Part shown: positions 39,001 to 51,595 of the stretch, in pieces
Layout: each line of letters begins with the position of its first letter
Position numbering within the stretch: position 1 is the stretch's first letter
Assembly: GCA_034687125.1 (NCBI GenBank)
Contig: JAQGBZ010000039.1
Span: 186,001-250,000 of the forward strand
DNA: 64,000 nt
Direction of reading: 5' to 3'
From: Neelides folsomi
Taxonomy: Eukaryota > Arthropoda > Collembola > Neelipleona > Neelidae
The notes under the pieces: model-generated
Database searches by the model: none
The model's input: only the letters and a program-made list of their open reading frames with translations
What the model was told of the DNA's origin: nothing
Position numbers and translations under genes: made by a program

Positions 39001-39855
39001 TTGTTTTCCTTCTTGGCCCTTTGCCCTCCCTTGGCATTAATCTCATTGTTGGCTTCCCTCGTAAACCCGTGGACACCAAAGGAGAGACACGAGAACAAGT
39101 AAAAGGAGAACCTCCACAAATCCTTCACTACAAATGTCATATTCATAAGATATTCACCTCATATATGTTTATATGTGAGGACTTGGGGCCCTTTCGAATC
39201 CAACCCTTTTTCAACTCATTGCTCATTCATGCTAGGAAAACACATGTTTCTACCGTGCGTTCTCCCTACTTGTCATATTCTTTTAAGATGCATCTGCTCC
39301 ATTCAATGGTTTCAGGTGAATATATAATTTTATCAATACTCTACTTCAAAACAAGAACAAAACTACCTGATAAGATTTATAAATGAAAATGTAATTTACT
39401 ATTCTCTGACATATCTTACATTCTAATAGTGAAATAATGAAAGCAAAAAACATGAACTATTCTTAACCATGACATGCAATGTACAGAAACCAATCATTAA
39501 TTGATCTTTAGAACAACTATAAATTATTAATTTTTACTAAATGATGAAAATTTATTAAAATAAGTTGTTAAAATAAGTACCTTCCAGACCAGTCGCAATC
39601 GTGAGTTGTTGCATGGGTTGGAAAACCTTCGGCTCCTTTTGCTTGCGAGCAGAGAAGGAAAAGAAGAGCAAAGAGAAAGTATCCACAAGAAATGAAGAGC
39701 AAATTGTCCAACTTCAATTTAGCCCCTTTGAAATCTCTCACTCTTAAAAAGTCAAAAACAGAATAATTGTGATCTCCATCCTTTATACACTTTTGGTAGA
39801 AAAGAGTTAAATTCTCAGTGTGTTCCGAATAAGACATTTCACAATTTTCTTCCAT
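30100..39855 (-). CDS. METRN: Meteorin-family secreted protein
   Basis: Four exons on the minus strand: 39855-39581, 32792-32386, 30622-30560 and 30485-30100, all phases consistent, giving 376 residues; intron 1 is 6.8 kb. Meteorins are secreted neurotrophic/metabolic factors with an N-terminal CUB-like part and a C-terminal NTR-like part. The family order is kept: a hydrophobic segment (FISCGYFLFALLFLLCS), CDWSG...VQTVDLRC, an FRLCIS strand, a GNCYFINATPALIVESTG segment, then AECRPCTESEILHNYC followed by ADVVARGELLSV. The paired Cys of CRPC and NYC match the family. The only in-frame ATG is preceded by TAA, so the hydrophobic signal is about 50 residues in, giving an unusually long n-region. 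Confidence 0.87.
34995..35021. repeat. Perfect 12-bp palindrome with 3-nt loop
   Basis: CAATTTATCTCA, loop CTT, then TGAGATAAATTG. One of several palindromes in this intronic stretch. Confidence 0.9.
35102..35125. repeat. Perfect 10-bp palindrome with 4-nt loop
   Basis: AAATTACCTT, loop TCAA, then AAGGTAATTT, 80 bp downstream of the 12-bp palindrome at 34995. Confidence 0.9.
36884..36901. promoter_or_regulatory. Everted nuclear-receptor half-sites (TGACCT-N4-AGGTCA)
   Basis: GTGACCT TTCC AGGTCAC is a perfect 7-bp palindrome built of two consensus AGGTCA half-sites in everted orientation with a 4-nt spacer. The half-site is that of many nuclear receptors. Binding is not shown. Confidence 0.45.
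37085..37273 (+). CDS. Candidate small secreted Cys-containing peptide
   Basis: A 62-codon ORF in the meteorin intron, opposite strand. An acceptor-like TCTACAG lies just before the ATG, and an AATAAA cluster lies about 65 bp after the stop (37337-37345). A second in-frame ATG (37133) starts a good signal peptide, MSSYFILTILWLVASEIED, followed by about 25 residues with three Cys (VCPHKGFYGQDFCNYCYAT). Could be a neuropeptide- or toxin-like small secreted protein, or an artefact; an odd number of Cys argues for caution. I recognise no family. Confidence 0.35.
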   Translation: MDLFEEKANFKRFFSIMSSYFILTILWLVASEIEDSADVCPHKGFYGQDFCNYCYATLKEMT

Positions 39856-42800
39856 TTCGCCTTATTCGAGTTTTAGGGATAAAACTACCAATTAAACCTG
39901 TGGTTTTATCAGTCACAGGACCACTTTTGGACAACTGGAGGTGTTTGGCACATTTGATGAATAAGTTTAGCTATGCTGTATTTGGTAAGGTTAGAGAGTG
40001 GTTGCGGGGAAATTTTGGACTGAACCTGCTCGGCCCAACTCCAAGAGACAAGTGGATGGTGGTGGAGTGGAGGAGGCATAGGATGGTTTTGTCCCATATC
40101 GCCCAGAGTGGAACTCCTCCTTGGAAGGAATCCCTCAGGAGGATCCTCCCAGACAAAAAAGGGATTGAGCACGGGCTCCCCTGCTTTTAACCCTTGTTAG
40201 CCTTGAACGTCGTAAATCGAGCCGCCGTCCCTCTGTGTACTCTATGGCCAAAACATTTTCCTAATCCCCCCACTCCAACTCTCTCTTTAATTACCCTCAA
40301 ATTATTCCGCGGCCGGCACGACCCGGACTGGCAACTCCCATCATTTCCCTAAACTCCCATGTAAGATGAAATACGTTCACCTATCCATCTCAACCTTTAT
40401 CTGAGGTTTATCTGTGGAAAAGATGAACATATTCTTTAAGGACCATACCTACTTTGAGTTTGCTTGTATAAAGAGTATAGGATCCCGGTTTTAACTAACT
40501 TTGAAACATTTGAATTCCAAAACACACCCACCTACAAACATTAAGAGTCGGGACTTACTTCAATGCATCGTCATAAATTTAAACTTGGACATTTGAGAAC
40601 TCGAGAAACTCATCACTATCCTTCATAATGTCAGTCTCATCTCTCTCAAGTCCTAATAGTCCATACGTTGAAATTTTACTTTTACTTTTAACAACCACAA
40701 CATAACATAAACTCGCCTAGTCCATTAATTTGAGATTTCCAAATTTCTATATATGTACTATATTGATCATCTTATTAGGTACATACTACATACATTCTTA
40801 TTCACATATATCTGTTGTATCATATATAGTATTGTATTTTATCACTTTTAAATAAACTATTATTAAAAAAGATCATTGATCCTTTATAACAATGACCACT
40901 TTATATTGTTTGGTAATTTTAATCTACAAATTATCAAATTGAGCATAATCGGATAGTTCAATTTTTATAGAATAATATCTCAAGTAAAGATACGAAATAG
41001 AGATTCAAGATGAAATTGACCATGATGACATGTATTATCGATCTATTACTATTAAAGGAGGTATGTTATGCCAAGTAAATTATGACTTTAAACGTTTTTG
41101 GGAATGCCGTCTAGATGAAAGGAAAGGAAATGATCGGAATTTATTCGACCCGAGGTTTCTAATCGGACCCGAAGGGTTTTAGGAAGGAGTCAAGTTGAAG
41201 TTGAGTTTGATTGATTGAAATCGATAGCCTTCGGCCGACAAAGGAGCCAGAAAAGAACAATGAGGAACTTTTTTAGCCCCTCAAGATATTTTTTCCTTTT
41301 CCTATTCTCCTCCGTGGATCTTCGACTGGAGAATCCTCGCAAGTCTTTAAATAGCAATAATAAGTTGAGGAAAGTCCATTGGAATCCCTTCAACTCTCCA
41401 TGAATTGATGGGAGTTCAAGGGAGTTAATAGGGCCATGGGTCTTGAGCAAACTCGGACGTGGATGGAAATTGGATGCAAATCAGCAGGAGTTATGAGGGA
41501 GAGTCGTCAGAGGTAATTTGGATATATTAGAAGAAGATTCAAAAGGAAGAATTAACATTGTTGAATTCATAAATGCGAGTGTTTAGATGGTGGGGCTTGG
41601 AGAGTCGTCCTTTTGTGCCCGAGTGGTCTCATGAACTAATGAGAGGAATGAGAGCTTAAAGGCTTTCGGATCTCCTGGGGGATGATGAGTTCACTCATTA
41701 CACTCCACGTCAACACTATTCAGATGCTAATTATCTTCAAGACCAAATCCTTAATTATAGGAGGGAGATGGAACATATCAAAAAAGTCGCAAGTCTGTAT
41801 TTAAGAAAAATATGAAAGATATTCGAAAACCATTTCTGAAAACATTGTATGAGCATGCCTTAAATCATTTACCCTTTGGCCCTTAATCTTAAACGTCTCA
41901 AAGTTAAAAGATTTGACAAAATATTGTGTATGGAGATTGTGCACTGTAAACTTATTCTAGAATATGTATGTGCTTGCAATTTGTAAAATACGCAAGTAAT
42001 CTGCCGATGTATGTACAAATATGTATGAGCAAGGGCAAGAACAAGTCATCGTTGATAAAATCCAAATAAATAACAATATTACGTAAATATAAATTCTAAA
42101 TAAGTATATACTCTTATGTATTGTAAATAATAGATACTACGTATGGGACACTATCAATTTCCACCAGAATTTTTATAAAATCTCAATGTCATTGCTCAAG
42201 ACCTGCTGCACATTTTTTTGCTAACCGGTCGTGATTTGAAAAAAGACATGCCGTCGTATCTTACAAGGATAAACTTATATTAAGGTATCTTGTAGTAGGA
42301 ATGTAATATTAGCATGATACCAAATTGATGGGAAACTTTGATCCAACATAATGGATATAATGTTGATAGATTGAGTAAAATTTGTCCATTAAAAGTGAGG
42401 AAATATCCATTAAGAATTTGCCTTTTAAAATTAAAAAAAAGTTAACTCGATGGAATAAAAATTCAGATTCTGTTTAATTGCTCATTACTTTTAATGGTAA
42501 AATACAATAACCAGAATTAAACAGTATCGATAAATACTAATACGAAACATATAAGTTAAACATTGTAGATATGTTTTGAGCTGAGGATTGTGAAAATATG
42601 GTGAAATTGTTAACAAAATTAATTGTGAATCCTCTAGTTTAAATGCCCTATGACTCTGCAAATTAAATGTAACATCAGTTCAAAACAAAATAGCTTTTTA
42701 TTTCTCATTTTCATGAATTGAAATGTGTAGATAATTGATTTTAGATCATTTGTTGCAGCAACTTGTGTAATTAAGAGGCTTAGAAATTATCTAAATTGGA

Positions 42801-44502
42801 CTCAACCTTACAAAGATTTAATTGAGTTAACTCTCTAGTAATTTCTATTTCAAAACTAGTTTACACAATTTTCCGTATTTTCGTATCTATTTAATTAATA
42901 CATTAATATAATAAGTATAAATGGATGAAGTCTAAAACTAATGCAACATTTTACCTTAACCTTTCCTTATTAAATATTCTGATATTTATGTTAATGTTAG
43001 CTTATAAATTAAATGTTCATAAGTTTAATATTAATTACAAGTATGTAATATTAAGGTAAATTTTAAACCGACTTAATAGTTAACCTTGTAACCTCTTCAC
43101 CTGTTTTACCAAGTACAGGTAATGTTTTAACAATTATTATTTAGCGCTCGCCCTTGTACATTGGTAAAACTTTAAACTAACACTAGAAGTTTGGTGTTTT
43201 CATTTCGCCTATTATCATATTATCCTTAACCTTATTATTATATTAATACTACTAGAATTATTAACTTACATAAGCATATTAGCATTTTTTTGAAATTTCG
43301 ATTTAAACTTTATCAGAGTTTAACTATAAGTAAACTATTTCAATTAATCAAGCTGATAATTCTACTTATTCTCGGTTTACTATCTATTATAAATTGATGT
43401 TGTTTTCCTATAAGAGAGTTTGACGTGACTTAAATTATGCGAATGATGTAAATAAACTTCACACTCGGATCTTTGTAATGTGTACTTGAAAAACAGTTAT
43501 AGTCGACATCATCAATCATCATAAAAGTATTAGCATTTATAAATTCACATGGTTTGTAGGAAAACGTACGTATTGTAATTGAAGAAAAAAGATTCTCAAT
43601 TTACATCTAATTGATAAGGCAAAAGTCGGCGTGAGAGTTCTAATTTATTCAAATAATAAAAAGGAGTAATCATTCAATAGTCATACAATATGATTGATCT
43701 AGGATAGGAGAAACAAAACTTGAACAAAGAATTTAAAAAAGTAATAAAAGGTTAAATCGCAATTTTAAAAGGAATTACAAAGCATGTAAGATAATTATTA
43801 AATAAATAGAAGTAATAAAAGACCATCTAGCTAATAAAACGTCCTTGATAGCGGACCATGTAAATCAAAGTGAAAATTAATGAGCACTCACACTTTTGCT
43901 AATTAAAACATTCTTCCATATTACAAGTTAATATTCCGAGAGGTGTTTAAGGTCCCCATAGCTGTTTATCCCTCTCTGAATTCGCACCCTCATCATGCCA
44001 TTTAGTCATTCCTGACCTTTGTCATGACATGAATGAGCAGTGCGAGGAACGAGGCGAAAGTTCCTTAATAAAACTATCATTAATTTTATAAGCTAAGGTA
44101 CTACCACTAATACATATACCTAATGTATTATAAGAGACACAATTAAAGGTACGTTTACGAGTTTACACACTTCCTCCCATTTCATTTCCTCATCCTGTAA
44201 ATGACACTAAGTATTTTGGAGTTTTTTTATAAATTATGTATTTTTTGGTATTTACTTTCTTCATCCTTTGAGGAACCACACCTAACTCTTATTTTAAAAG
44301 ACAAGGGCTTATTTTTTATGTATTATGTATTATCGACATTTCACAATTCCTTCGGTTCAGCCTTATTTTTTCTTCCATTTTCTTCCTTGGTATTCTGTAT
44401 TCTTGGGTGTGTATTATTGATTATTGGTGATCTTATAAACGGTAATGAACTTCTCACATTTACTGTATCTCCTCTGTAAAATTAAAATAATTAGAATATG
44501 AT
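39856..44502. other. Long intergenic region upstream of meteorin
   Basis: About 4.6 kb with no supported gene. It contains the meteorin promoter (near 39.9 kb) and the 3' flank of the eIF4G-like gene (near 44.5 kb). The frame 44201-44479 (plus) encodes 92 hydrophobic, Phe/Leu-rich residues beginning MTLSILEFFYKLCIFW. It has no signal for expression and such frames arise easily in T-rich DNA, so I leave it as non-coding. Confidence 0.5.
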
Positions 44503-47382
44503 TCAACGAAAATAATTCGATAAAGATTTGATTAGGTGACTTTGGTTTAATTCATTACCCATGATCTTTCCAAACAAAACCCATGAAGATCCGTCCTCCT
44601 CTTTTGTACAAGCAATTTCTCCAACAATCCTCCCAATAAGGATGTTAAAATTCTTGGAAGATGACAAGAACCTCTGCTTCACACTTTTCATGTTAATGAT
44701 AGCCGCTTGAACAAGTCTTTTGAGTTTCTCAGGATCGTTCTTCAACTCAAACATAGCTTGGTCGAGAACGAAGAACATGGCGTCTCGGAAGAACTTCTCA
44801 CCGTCAGCTCGATTCTCTACAAAGTTCTTAAGAAGTATCGCGCTCTCCTGCAATCATTTAAAATAAATATTATTATTTATATTATAAACATAAACACATT
44901 CATTTCTATTACAGATAGCTAGCATCTTCTTAATGTAATTTAATATTAAACTTATTAAAGTAGGAATATTCTTTTATGCTTACCTATTATACTAAATGTA
45001 AGTATAATTTTTCGATTGTATAATATTGAAAGAGAAGTTGGGCATAATACCTTTTTGCTCTTAAGATAAGAAGAAATGACGAGAGCAGCATCGATTTTCT
45101 TTTCAGTTTCTAGCCGAGCTTTTAGGAATGGCCTCCGAGGCATCCAACCATTTCCCTTTATTTCGCAAATGGACTCAAAGAGCGCCACAGCTCTCGGAGA
45201 TCCTCCGTTCAAAACTTTTTGTTCAAGGAGTTTCAAGGGTTCTTCAAACCATCGTCGTCCTCCTTTCCAATCCTTTCCTATTTTCTCTGCTCCAATGAGG
45301 AAGAAGACACAAAGGAGCTCTAGTAATTTCAATTCAAAAAGGCGCTCCACAACTACTCCGACTTTCTCATCAGTAACCAATCCAAAGGTATAAAACTCTC
45401 CAAACAATTTAACTCGATCTTCTTCAGGTGACTCCTATCAAATTAAATTAATAATTAAATAATGGATCAGATATTGAAAATATCCCATTTAGTAAAAATA
45501 AAGATTTAAAATTGGCTTACAAGAATAAAATTAGCAAGACTCTGGCCAATGACGTTTCTCAAAGGATGCGTCGTTGGGAGAGCACCGGAGAGAATTTGCG
45601 GACCAAGAGCCGGTTGGGGAAGTAAAAGCGATTGCTGAATGAGTTGGTTGGCGAGGAAATCAAGATCTTCAAAATCCTCCTCATCGACAAAAGCTTTCTT
45701 TGCCACTTCTACAAGACGGTCGAAGTTGGCCGCTGTGAGCTTATTCCATAAAGCCCTCAGTTTTCCAGGTAAATCACGATGGGGTGGAGGGTCTTGGATG
45801 CGGACGGAAGCACACCACCATTTATTATGCGGCACCCACCCCTTTGCCCGCATGTCCACGAGGTCAAGGAGCATGAAATGAACTCGAGCAGACGTAGCGG
45901 CTGACTCTCCAAGACGCACAAAAACTTCATCAAGCCATTGACCACGTTGGTCCGCCAATTTCCATCCAGCAAAGGTTAGAAGAACGCAGAGACATTCAGT
46001 GTCTTCGTCTGCGTCTCCGCCTCTGCGCTCCGCGTATTTGGTCGTGACGAGGAGATCAGAAGCTCTGTCGAGAATGAATTTGGTCGACAGGGACTTTTCA
46101 CAGTACAGCTCTGCGATGAAACGATGAAGGGAAACTTTGCGATGTCTCACTCGGGCCTCCTCTTCCTCAGATTTAGAGAATTTGGCCATCTCTTTGTCAG
46201 TTGTTAGCTTCTGCAAATTTAAATAAACATTCGTTAATAAACAATGATAATACAAGATAATTAATTATTAATATAGTTTATCTTTAAAATCAATTTACAA
46301 ATAAGTTTAAATTATCTATTTTGATAATTTTGATTTATCGATTTAATGAATTTCGAACCTTTAGTTCATGAAGAACTTGAGTGTTGAGAATTGCACGGAT
46401 GGATCCTGCAACCTCTGGCTTTCTTACACATGTTTGACCGAGGAGCCGAGCATAGAGAGCCATGTACAGTTGGTCATCGAGGGCTTTGGCCACTAGGAGA
46501 GTTAGAACTTCTCCGATGCCCTCGTTGGTGTTTGGGAGAAGAGACAGCCACCGCTTCCGCAGTCCATGATAATTCATGGAACTGATCTTGTTTAGAACCG
46601 ACCTCACCTTCGTTCATGATAAATTATATAAAAAAAATCTTATTAGGCAAACTCAAATTGTAATTGTTAATTGTAATTAAATTAATTTACCTTGCGTAGA
46701 AGTACGTCCCGCTCACTCTTGGCAGGGAACTTACTCCGTGGACGTACTTGCTCCCCTTGGGAATCTCCTTCGCTCTCACTCAACTTTAGACTAGGAAAGA
46801 AAGAATAATTTTCATTTAAAAATATTATTCAACAAGGCATGTAAAATAAACTTTAAATGTGTGGTTTAAAGAAAAGGTCATTGACTGGTCTCATTTCTCT
46901 CTAAATTAGATTACAATTTAATAAAGATTATCCCTCAAACTGCTAAATGTCGATAAAGATCTTTAATACCAAGTCTAGCATGAAAGCTTTGTCATTTGGT
47001 TAATACAAGATGAAGAAAAGAGATCTAATCCTAATTGCTTATGGTCGACTGTTGATGGAAAATAGTAAATATTGATCCAAAAGTGATCTAATGAGTAATT
47101 GATGAGCGAATGAATTATTTCATTTCCTTCTCTTAATTTTCTTAACTCCAATCAATGGCAGTCGCTTTAAAGAATAATAATTGAACCCAGGTCATTCCAG
47201 GGCATCATTTGAATTTCAACCCCAAAAGAAAGCAACCTCAAAATATTCAAAAATAAACCTGAAAAACAAAATATTTTTCAAGTATTAAAATAAATTGTCC
47301 ATTTTTACCTCCTGGGGCTCAGCTGAGGTAAATCTTGTCCCTTGAGGGGTCGCCAAGACGGGTCAATCCGTCTTTCTTCCAT
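44503..47382 (-). CDS. eIF4G-like protein with two tandem MIF4G-type units
   Basis: Six exons on the minus strand: 47382-47309, 46790-46691, 46607-46359, 46210-45521, 45434-45051 and 44847-44503; 613 residues. The first unit (about 59-268) matches the eIF4G MIF4G domain: VRSVLNKISSMNYHGL, RVRHRKVSLHRFIAELYCEK, ECLCVLLTFAGWKL and VHFMLLDLVDMRAKGWVP. A second, more divergent unit (about 291-471) repeats the order: KLRALWNKLTAANFDRL, RVKLFGEFYTFGLVTDEKVG, LLELLCVFFLIGAEKIGKDW and ALFESICEIKGNGWMPRR. MIF4G domains are helical repeats that bind eIF4A and RNA in translation initiation. The N-terminus is short and lacks an obvious eIF4E-binding YxxxxL motif. The last exon is helical, without a clear W2 signature. 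The acceptor at 46608 (CGAAG) is weak. Confidence 0.72.
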
Positions 47383-47389
47383 GTCAAAT

Positions 47390-47418
47390 GGGCGTGGGAC
47401 GGGGCGGGGACGGCGGGC
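47390..47418 (-). promoter_or_regulatory. GC-box cluster upstream of the eIF4G-like gene
   Basis: Immediately upstream of the start codon (47382), an otherwise AT-rich region contains GGGCGTGGG and GGGGCGGGG, consensus Sp/KLF-type sites, followed by CGGCGGGC. This suggests a GC-box promoter or 5' UTR. Confidence 0.5.
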
Positions 47419-50174
47419 AAAGGGAGCAGCCGAGGAGCAAGGTGAGGTCAGTCCGGGCGGGCAGGCAGTCACATCTCAACTGAGCTCCCAACTCCTCGAT
47501 GCGCAGTTACCTTCACATTCAACCTGGAGTTCTTTTCCCATATCCCCACCATGGGAATTTAGTTACAAGTTCCCTGAACCCACAGATCCACACTCGAATA
47601 GAGGTCACAAAGGAGAGTATTACATCACTCGACCATAACAGAGTATTAGATACACTCCCAGAGTTGAAAGATAGGCTCCATTTAAACCTCCACGTTTCAA
47701 TCTTTAAATGTATTTTTTATCAACCTGCTTCGTATCAACTCAAAGGACTCAAACCATTGCATTGGAGTAAAAGGCAATTTCATTTATTATGAATATCACC
47801 AAAAGAAGTTAGGTTGGTTTGTATTTGTTGTGGGTAAATTACTTTTTACCTCGCACATTCGCACCTCAAATGTTGAAATGGTTTTGTTCCTTTTAGACTT
47901 TAGTACTTAAGATTAAAACTTTTTAACAGTGGATTAAGTGGGATTCTCTCCTGGTCCCTTTAAATGGGAAGGAAAATTCCACTTCAGGCTCTTTATATTT
48001 TTAGGCTCTTTGAGGTCATACATTTAAGAGATTATAAAAATATCCATTGAAATTCGCACATTCATGAGGATTGTTGGCCGATTTTAATACATTATTCTAC
48101 TTATGCGTGAGAGTATAAATAGATCGTAAGAGGTTATTGACACTCGATGGCAAAATGCCTCTGATAGAATCTTTCTCTTTTTTACACCAACTCTTTATGT
48201 ATTCCAATGTGATGCTTAGATCATTATTTAATTTGCCTTTCGTTCCTCGTGTTGAAGCACATGAAAAGATTTTTATTGCGCAATGTTTGGGCCGTTTATT
48301 TGGCTTTTGCACATTTATGCTTATTATGTTGACAAATATTAGCGAGGTTATACAATGATGAGATTTCGTACAATATGCATTAGGTTTAGTTTAGTTAGAG
48401 TGAATTGTATTTATTAAATATTCTTAAGTCTGACTGCATAAAAGCATACTTATATACCTTATACAGCATACTAATACTTTTAGGCAACCTTTAACTTTTG
48501 AATATGAAATAACAAATGTTTAAATTATTTGGTTAAATGTTAATTTAACAAAATATTTAATATTTAAGATAAGGAACGTTAAAAATGGAATTACAGATAA
48601 TTAAATTGTCTTTACATTTAAGGACGGTGTACTCTATTTACGGTTTACTATAATGAAAGGGAAGCATTTAATAAAAACAATGAAATATGAATTCAAAATG
48701 ATAATTTTATTCCATCATTCATTATTTATTATTTAATTAAATTACAATCACTTGTTTTATCTCATTACAAATAATTATAAGGAGTAATTTAAATAACTTA
48801 ATCAGTCGATAGTCGATATTTAGATTTGCATAAAAGGTAATCTATTTTAGTAATTAGTAATTAAGATAGGTATATATTTTACACAGTTAATTACATTCAA
48901 AATTTATACAATATAATATTTAAATGTGTATATAATATATTTACAATTTACTATTATAAGTAGGCTATTTGATGAACTAAAACTCTTATATAATCGTATT
49001 TATATATTTTAATAAATTATTAAATTTTTATGAATGGTTTTCTTCAACTCCGTTATATACTAAAATATGTAAGGTTGCGTAAATTAATTAGTTATATTCT
49101 TATGCAACGTAATCAAGACATGATGTTAAAACATAGAGCAATCATTAAAATTAGAAGTTAAGAAGTTAATACAAATAAAATTTTATCTTGAACATTCATT
49201 GATAGCAAGAATTTATAAAATACGTAAATGGTGTTTACCGAATTGCTGTGTATATGAGAGTCATTATTAAAAAGTTTAAAAAATATATTTGGTTAGCTCA
49301 CTCACTCAATGTCGGTGCTTGAATAGATTAAGGATACCTTCAACTTCCATTTAAAAAATTATTAAAGATTTAAGCAAGCAATGATCGCTTCATTTTAAAC
49401 TTAATAGTGTAGTTTATATTAAAATATCATTTTCATATAATTGTTCAAGAAAACTTTGAGTCAATATCAAATGAATTACCTAAAAAACTTATCTTGCATA
49501 AGCACCAGTCTCAATTCATATGAGTAAATAAAATTGAGATTTTAGTAATGTTCAGTTCATGATCATTAAAATTGTGTCGTTTTAAATTATATAAATTTAA
49601 AAATTTAGCGAATAGTATAAGATGTTCTTAATGGGAGATAATTAAATAGGAAAAATAAATGTTATCTACCTAGATCGTTATTCCATTATAATATTTTTTC
49701 ATAATCTCCTCAATCATTTTCATCTATTTTAAAATTATTAATTAGCGTCTAAACATCTATTTTATTCTTTTGCATCGTTTATAAATACAAGGGCTATTTA
49801 CAATTTGGGTATTTATAAATATTAAAAATCAAAGCGAAGTGAATACGAAAAAATTTAAATGCGAGTTTAACCAATTAATTGTATAGTTTTGGTTGAAAAG
49901 TGTAGCAAAATAATTTTACCGTTAATGTTTAAAACTTTTTAGGACCCTCAAAATCATTAAATATAATGCAACACCACTTGCACAACATTGAGAAATAATC
50001 TTGCTATGAGCGACAAGAAAAATTAGAACAAAGTAAATACTTAAGTCGATACACTTTTTTGGATAATGAAATATGAAACTACCTATTAGAAAGTAAAAAT
50101 TTAATTTAAAACTAAAGGATAGTGAAATCATTAAGAGTTTCAAAGAGGAATGTAAAAAAGATGACTTGTGGAGA
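47419..50174. other. Intergenic, AT-rich
   Basis: About 2.8 kb between the 5' end of the eIF4G-like gene and the 3' end of the FHA-RING gene. The part from about 48.4 to 50.1 kb is extremely AT-rich. The open frame 48137-48358 (plus) has no supporting signal. Nothing else can be supported. Confidence 0.55.
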
Positions 50175-51595
50175 TTAAAGGAAAACCCTGTGAGTACTCC
50201 CTGGTTGGACGAAGGTTCGGCACACGGGACAATGAGGATTGACTGTTAGACTTTTGCTCACACAAGAATGACAAAAGATATGACCGCATCTAAAATTAAA
50301 AAAATAAGATTAGTAAATATTTGTAACTTTATTATAGTTTGAAATTGTTCATACTGTGAGATTTCATATTTAAAAATATTTATAAAATCATTTAGTTTTT
50401 ATTGTAAAAAGGTAAGATCATACGGGGTTGAATGAAGTTCTTTTCCAGCTTTCTTTATCAAAGCAAACTTGTCCCAGCAGATTTGGCAACTCATTAAAAC
50501 GGATTCATCATCTGACTCGCTTGATTTGCTCACTTCGTCCGAAGACGAATCTCCACGTGTCGACTCGGAGGATTCGTTATCACGCCGCTTCTTCTTTTGT
50601 GCTAATTTCTTCTTTTTCTTTGCAGGTCCGCTTGTAGATCCTTCACAGCTCGCCGATTCACCACTAGACTGTCCGGACAATTTGGATCGCATCTTTTGTC
50701 TTCGATGTTTTCTGGCTTTGAAGAGACGTTTCCTTCGTTTGGCTCGTTGGATATCAAAATTGGGATCCACCTGATAAATGAAATTCATTATTTATAATTC
50801 GATGAGTCAGCAATCTCTCATGGTATAGTAAATAGGCATCGTAAAGTTTTATTTTATGAAAATAATATGGTAAACAGTAATGACCTTTTCAAATTTGAAA
50901 ACAAAGAGATTAGCAGTGTTAGCAGAGCGGCTATCACAATGATCGTAAATATCTGCAACTCCAACACCCACAAGGTCACCTTCTTTTAATTCCCGACGTT
51001 CTCCTCTCTTTAATCTTGCCTTATTTACGAACGTACCATTCAAGCTCTAAAAGTAGTAAAATTATCAATATAAAGTAAATATGTTTGTATAGCGTTTCAT
51101 GAACCTTTCCATCGAAAATAATATGAGTAATACAATCGTACCCCACAATCTTTGATGACCCAAGTTCGACTAGGCAGAAGCTCAATCTTCAAATGTTTTC
51201 GTGACACATATGTACTTCTGCACTGAATCAGCGAGTCTCGATCACGTCCAATTGTGAACTTGAATAAAAACAATAAATCAATTAACATTTTAAAACTCCT
51301 AGTGTTAGTTATAAAATATGATAAAATGAATGAATGAGGTTTTCGTAATCATATCATAAATGATCTTAACAATTCAGAAGATCAATCAATAAAAATGTTT
51401 TGCTATATCTTTATAGGTATTTGAAATTTCATTCATATTATTCTAAAATGAAAATAGGCTGAATGGCTGAACAAAGAAAATGTAACTTGGGAGGATTATA
51501 ATAATTAATGAATTAAATACCTTTGCTCCCACTCGTTCCTTGATGATTGGAGTTTCAAGTGACAAGTAAAGCCGTTGAAACTTCCAACAATTCAT
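50175..51595 (-). CDS. RNF8: FHA-RING E3 ubiquitin ligase, RNF8-like
   Basis: Five exons: 51595-51521, 51258-51142, 51046-50885, 50770-50424 and 50289-50175, all in phase, 271 residues. The N-terminal FHA phosphothreonine-binding domain (about 26-118) shows FTIGRD, VSRKHLKIEL and SLNGTFVNKARLKRGE, i.e. the conserved Gly-Arg, Ser-x-x-His and Asn-Gly residues. A long basic/acidic linker (KKKKKLAQKKKRRDNESSES) follows. The C-terminal C3HC4 RING starts SCQICWDKF and continues after an intron as PCGHIFCHSC...HCPVCRTF. FHA+RING order is that of RNF8 (CHFR is similar but longer). RNF8 ubiquitinates histones at DNA breaks; the nuclear role is inferred. The protein is short for the family and lacks the long coiled coil. 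Confidence 0.85.

Larger units (their letters stand above)
32793..39580. other. 6.8-kb first intron of the meteorin gene
   Basis: A large intron holding a GC-richer stretch (about 34.3-36.1 kb) with several perfect short palindromes, an everted nuclear-receptor-type site at 36884 and a candidate plus-strand small gene at 37085. No other gene is supported. Long introns with such content often carry enhancers; this is inference. Confidence 0.55.

Noticed and set aside
39900-40190. 96-codon plus-strand ORF upstream of meteorin
   Set aside because: Both strands are open here and neither shows family features; likely GC-richer promoter DNA.
44201-44479. 92-codon hydrophobic plus-strand ORF
   Set aside because: T-rich DNA yields such Phe/Leu/Ile frames by chance; nothing else supports expression.
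47342-47638. 98-codon plus-strand Gly/Arg-rich ORF
   Set aside because: It runs antisense over the start codon and GC boxes of the eIF4G-like gene and looks like a by-product of GC-rich promoter sequence.
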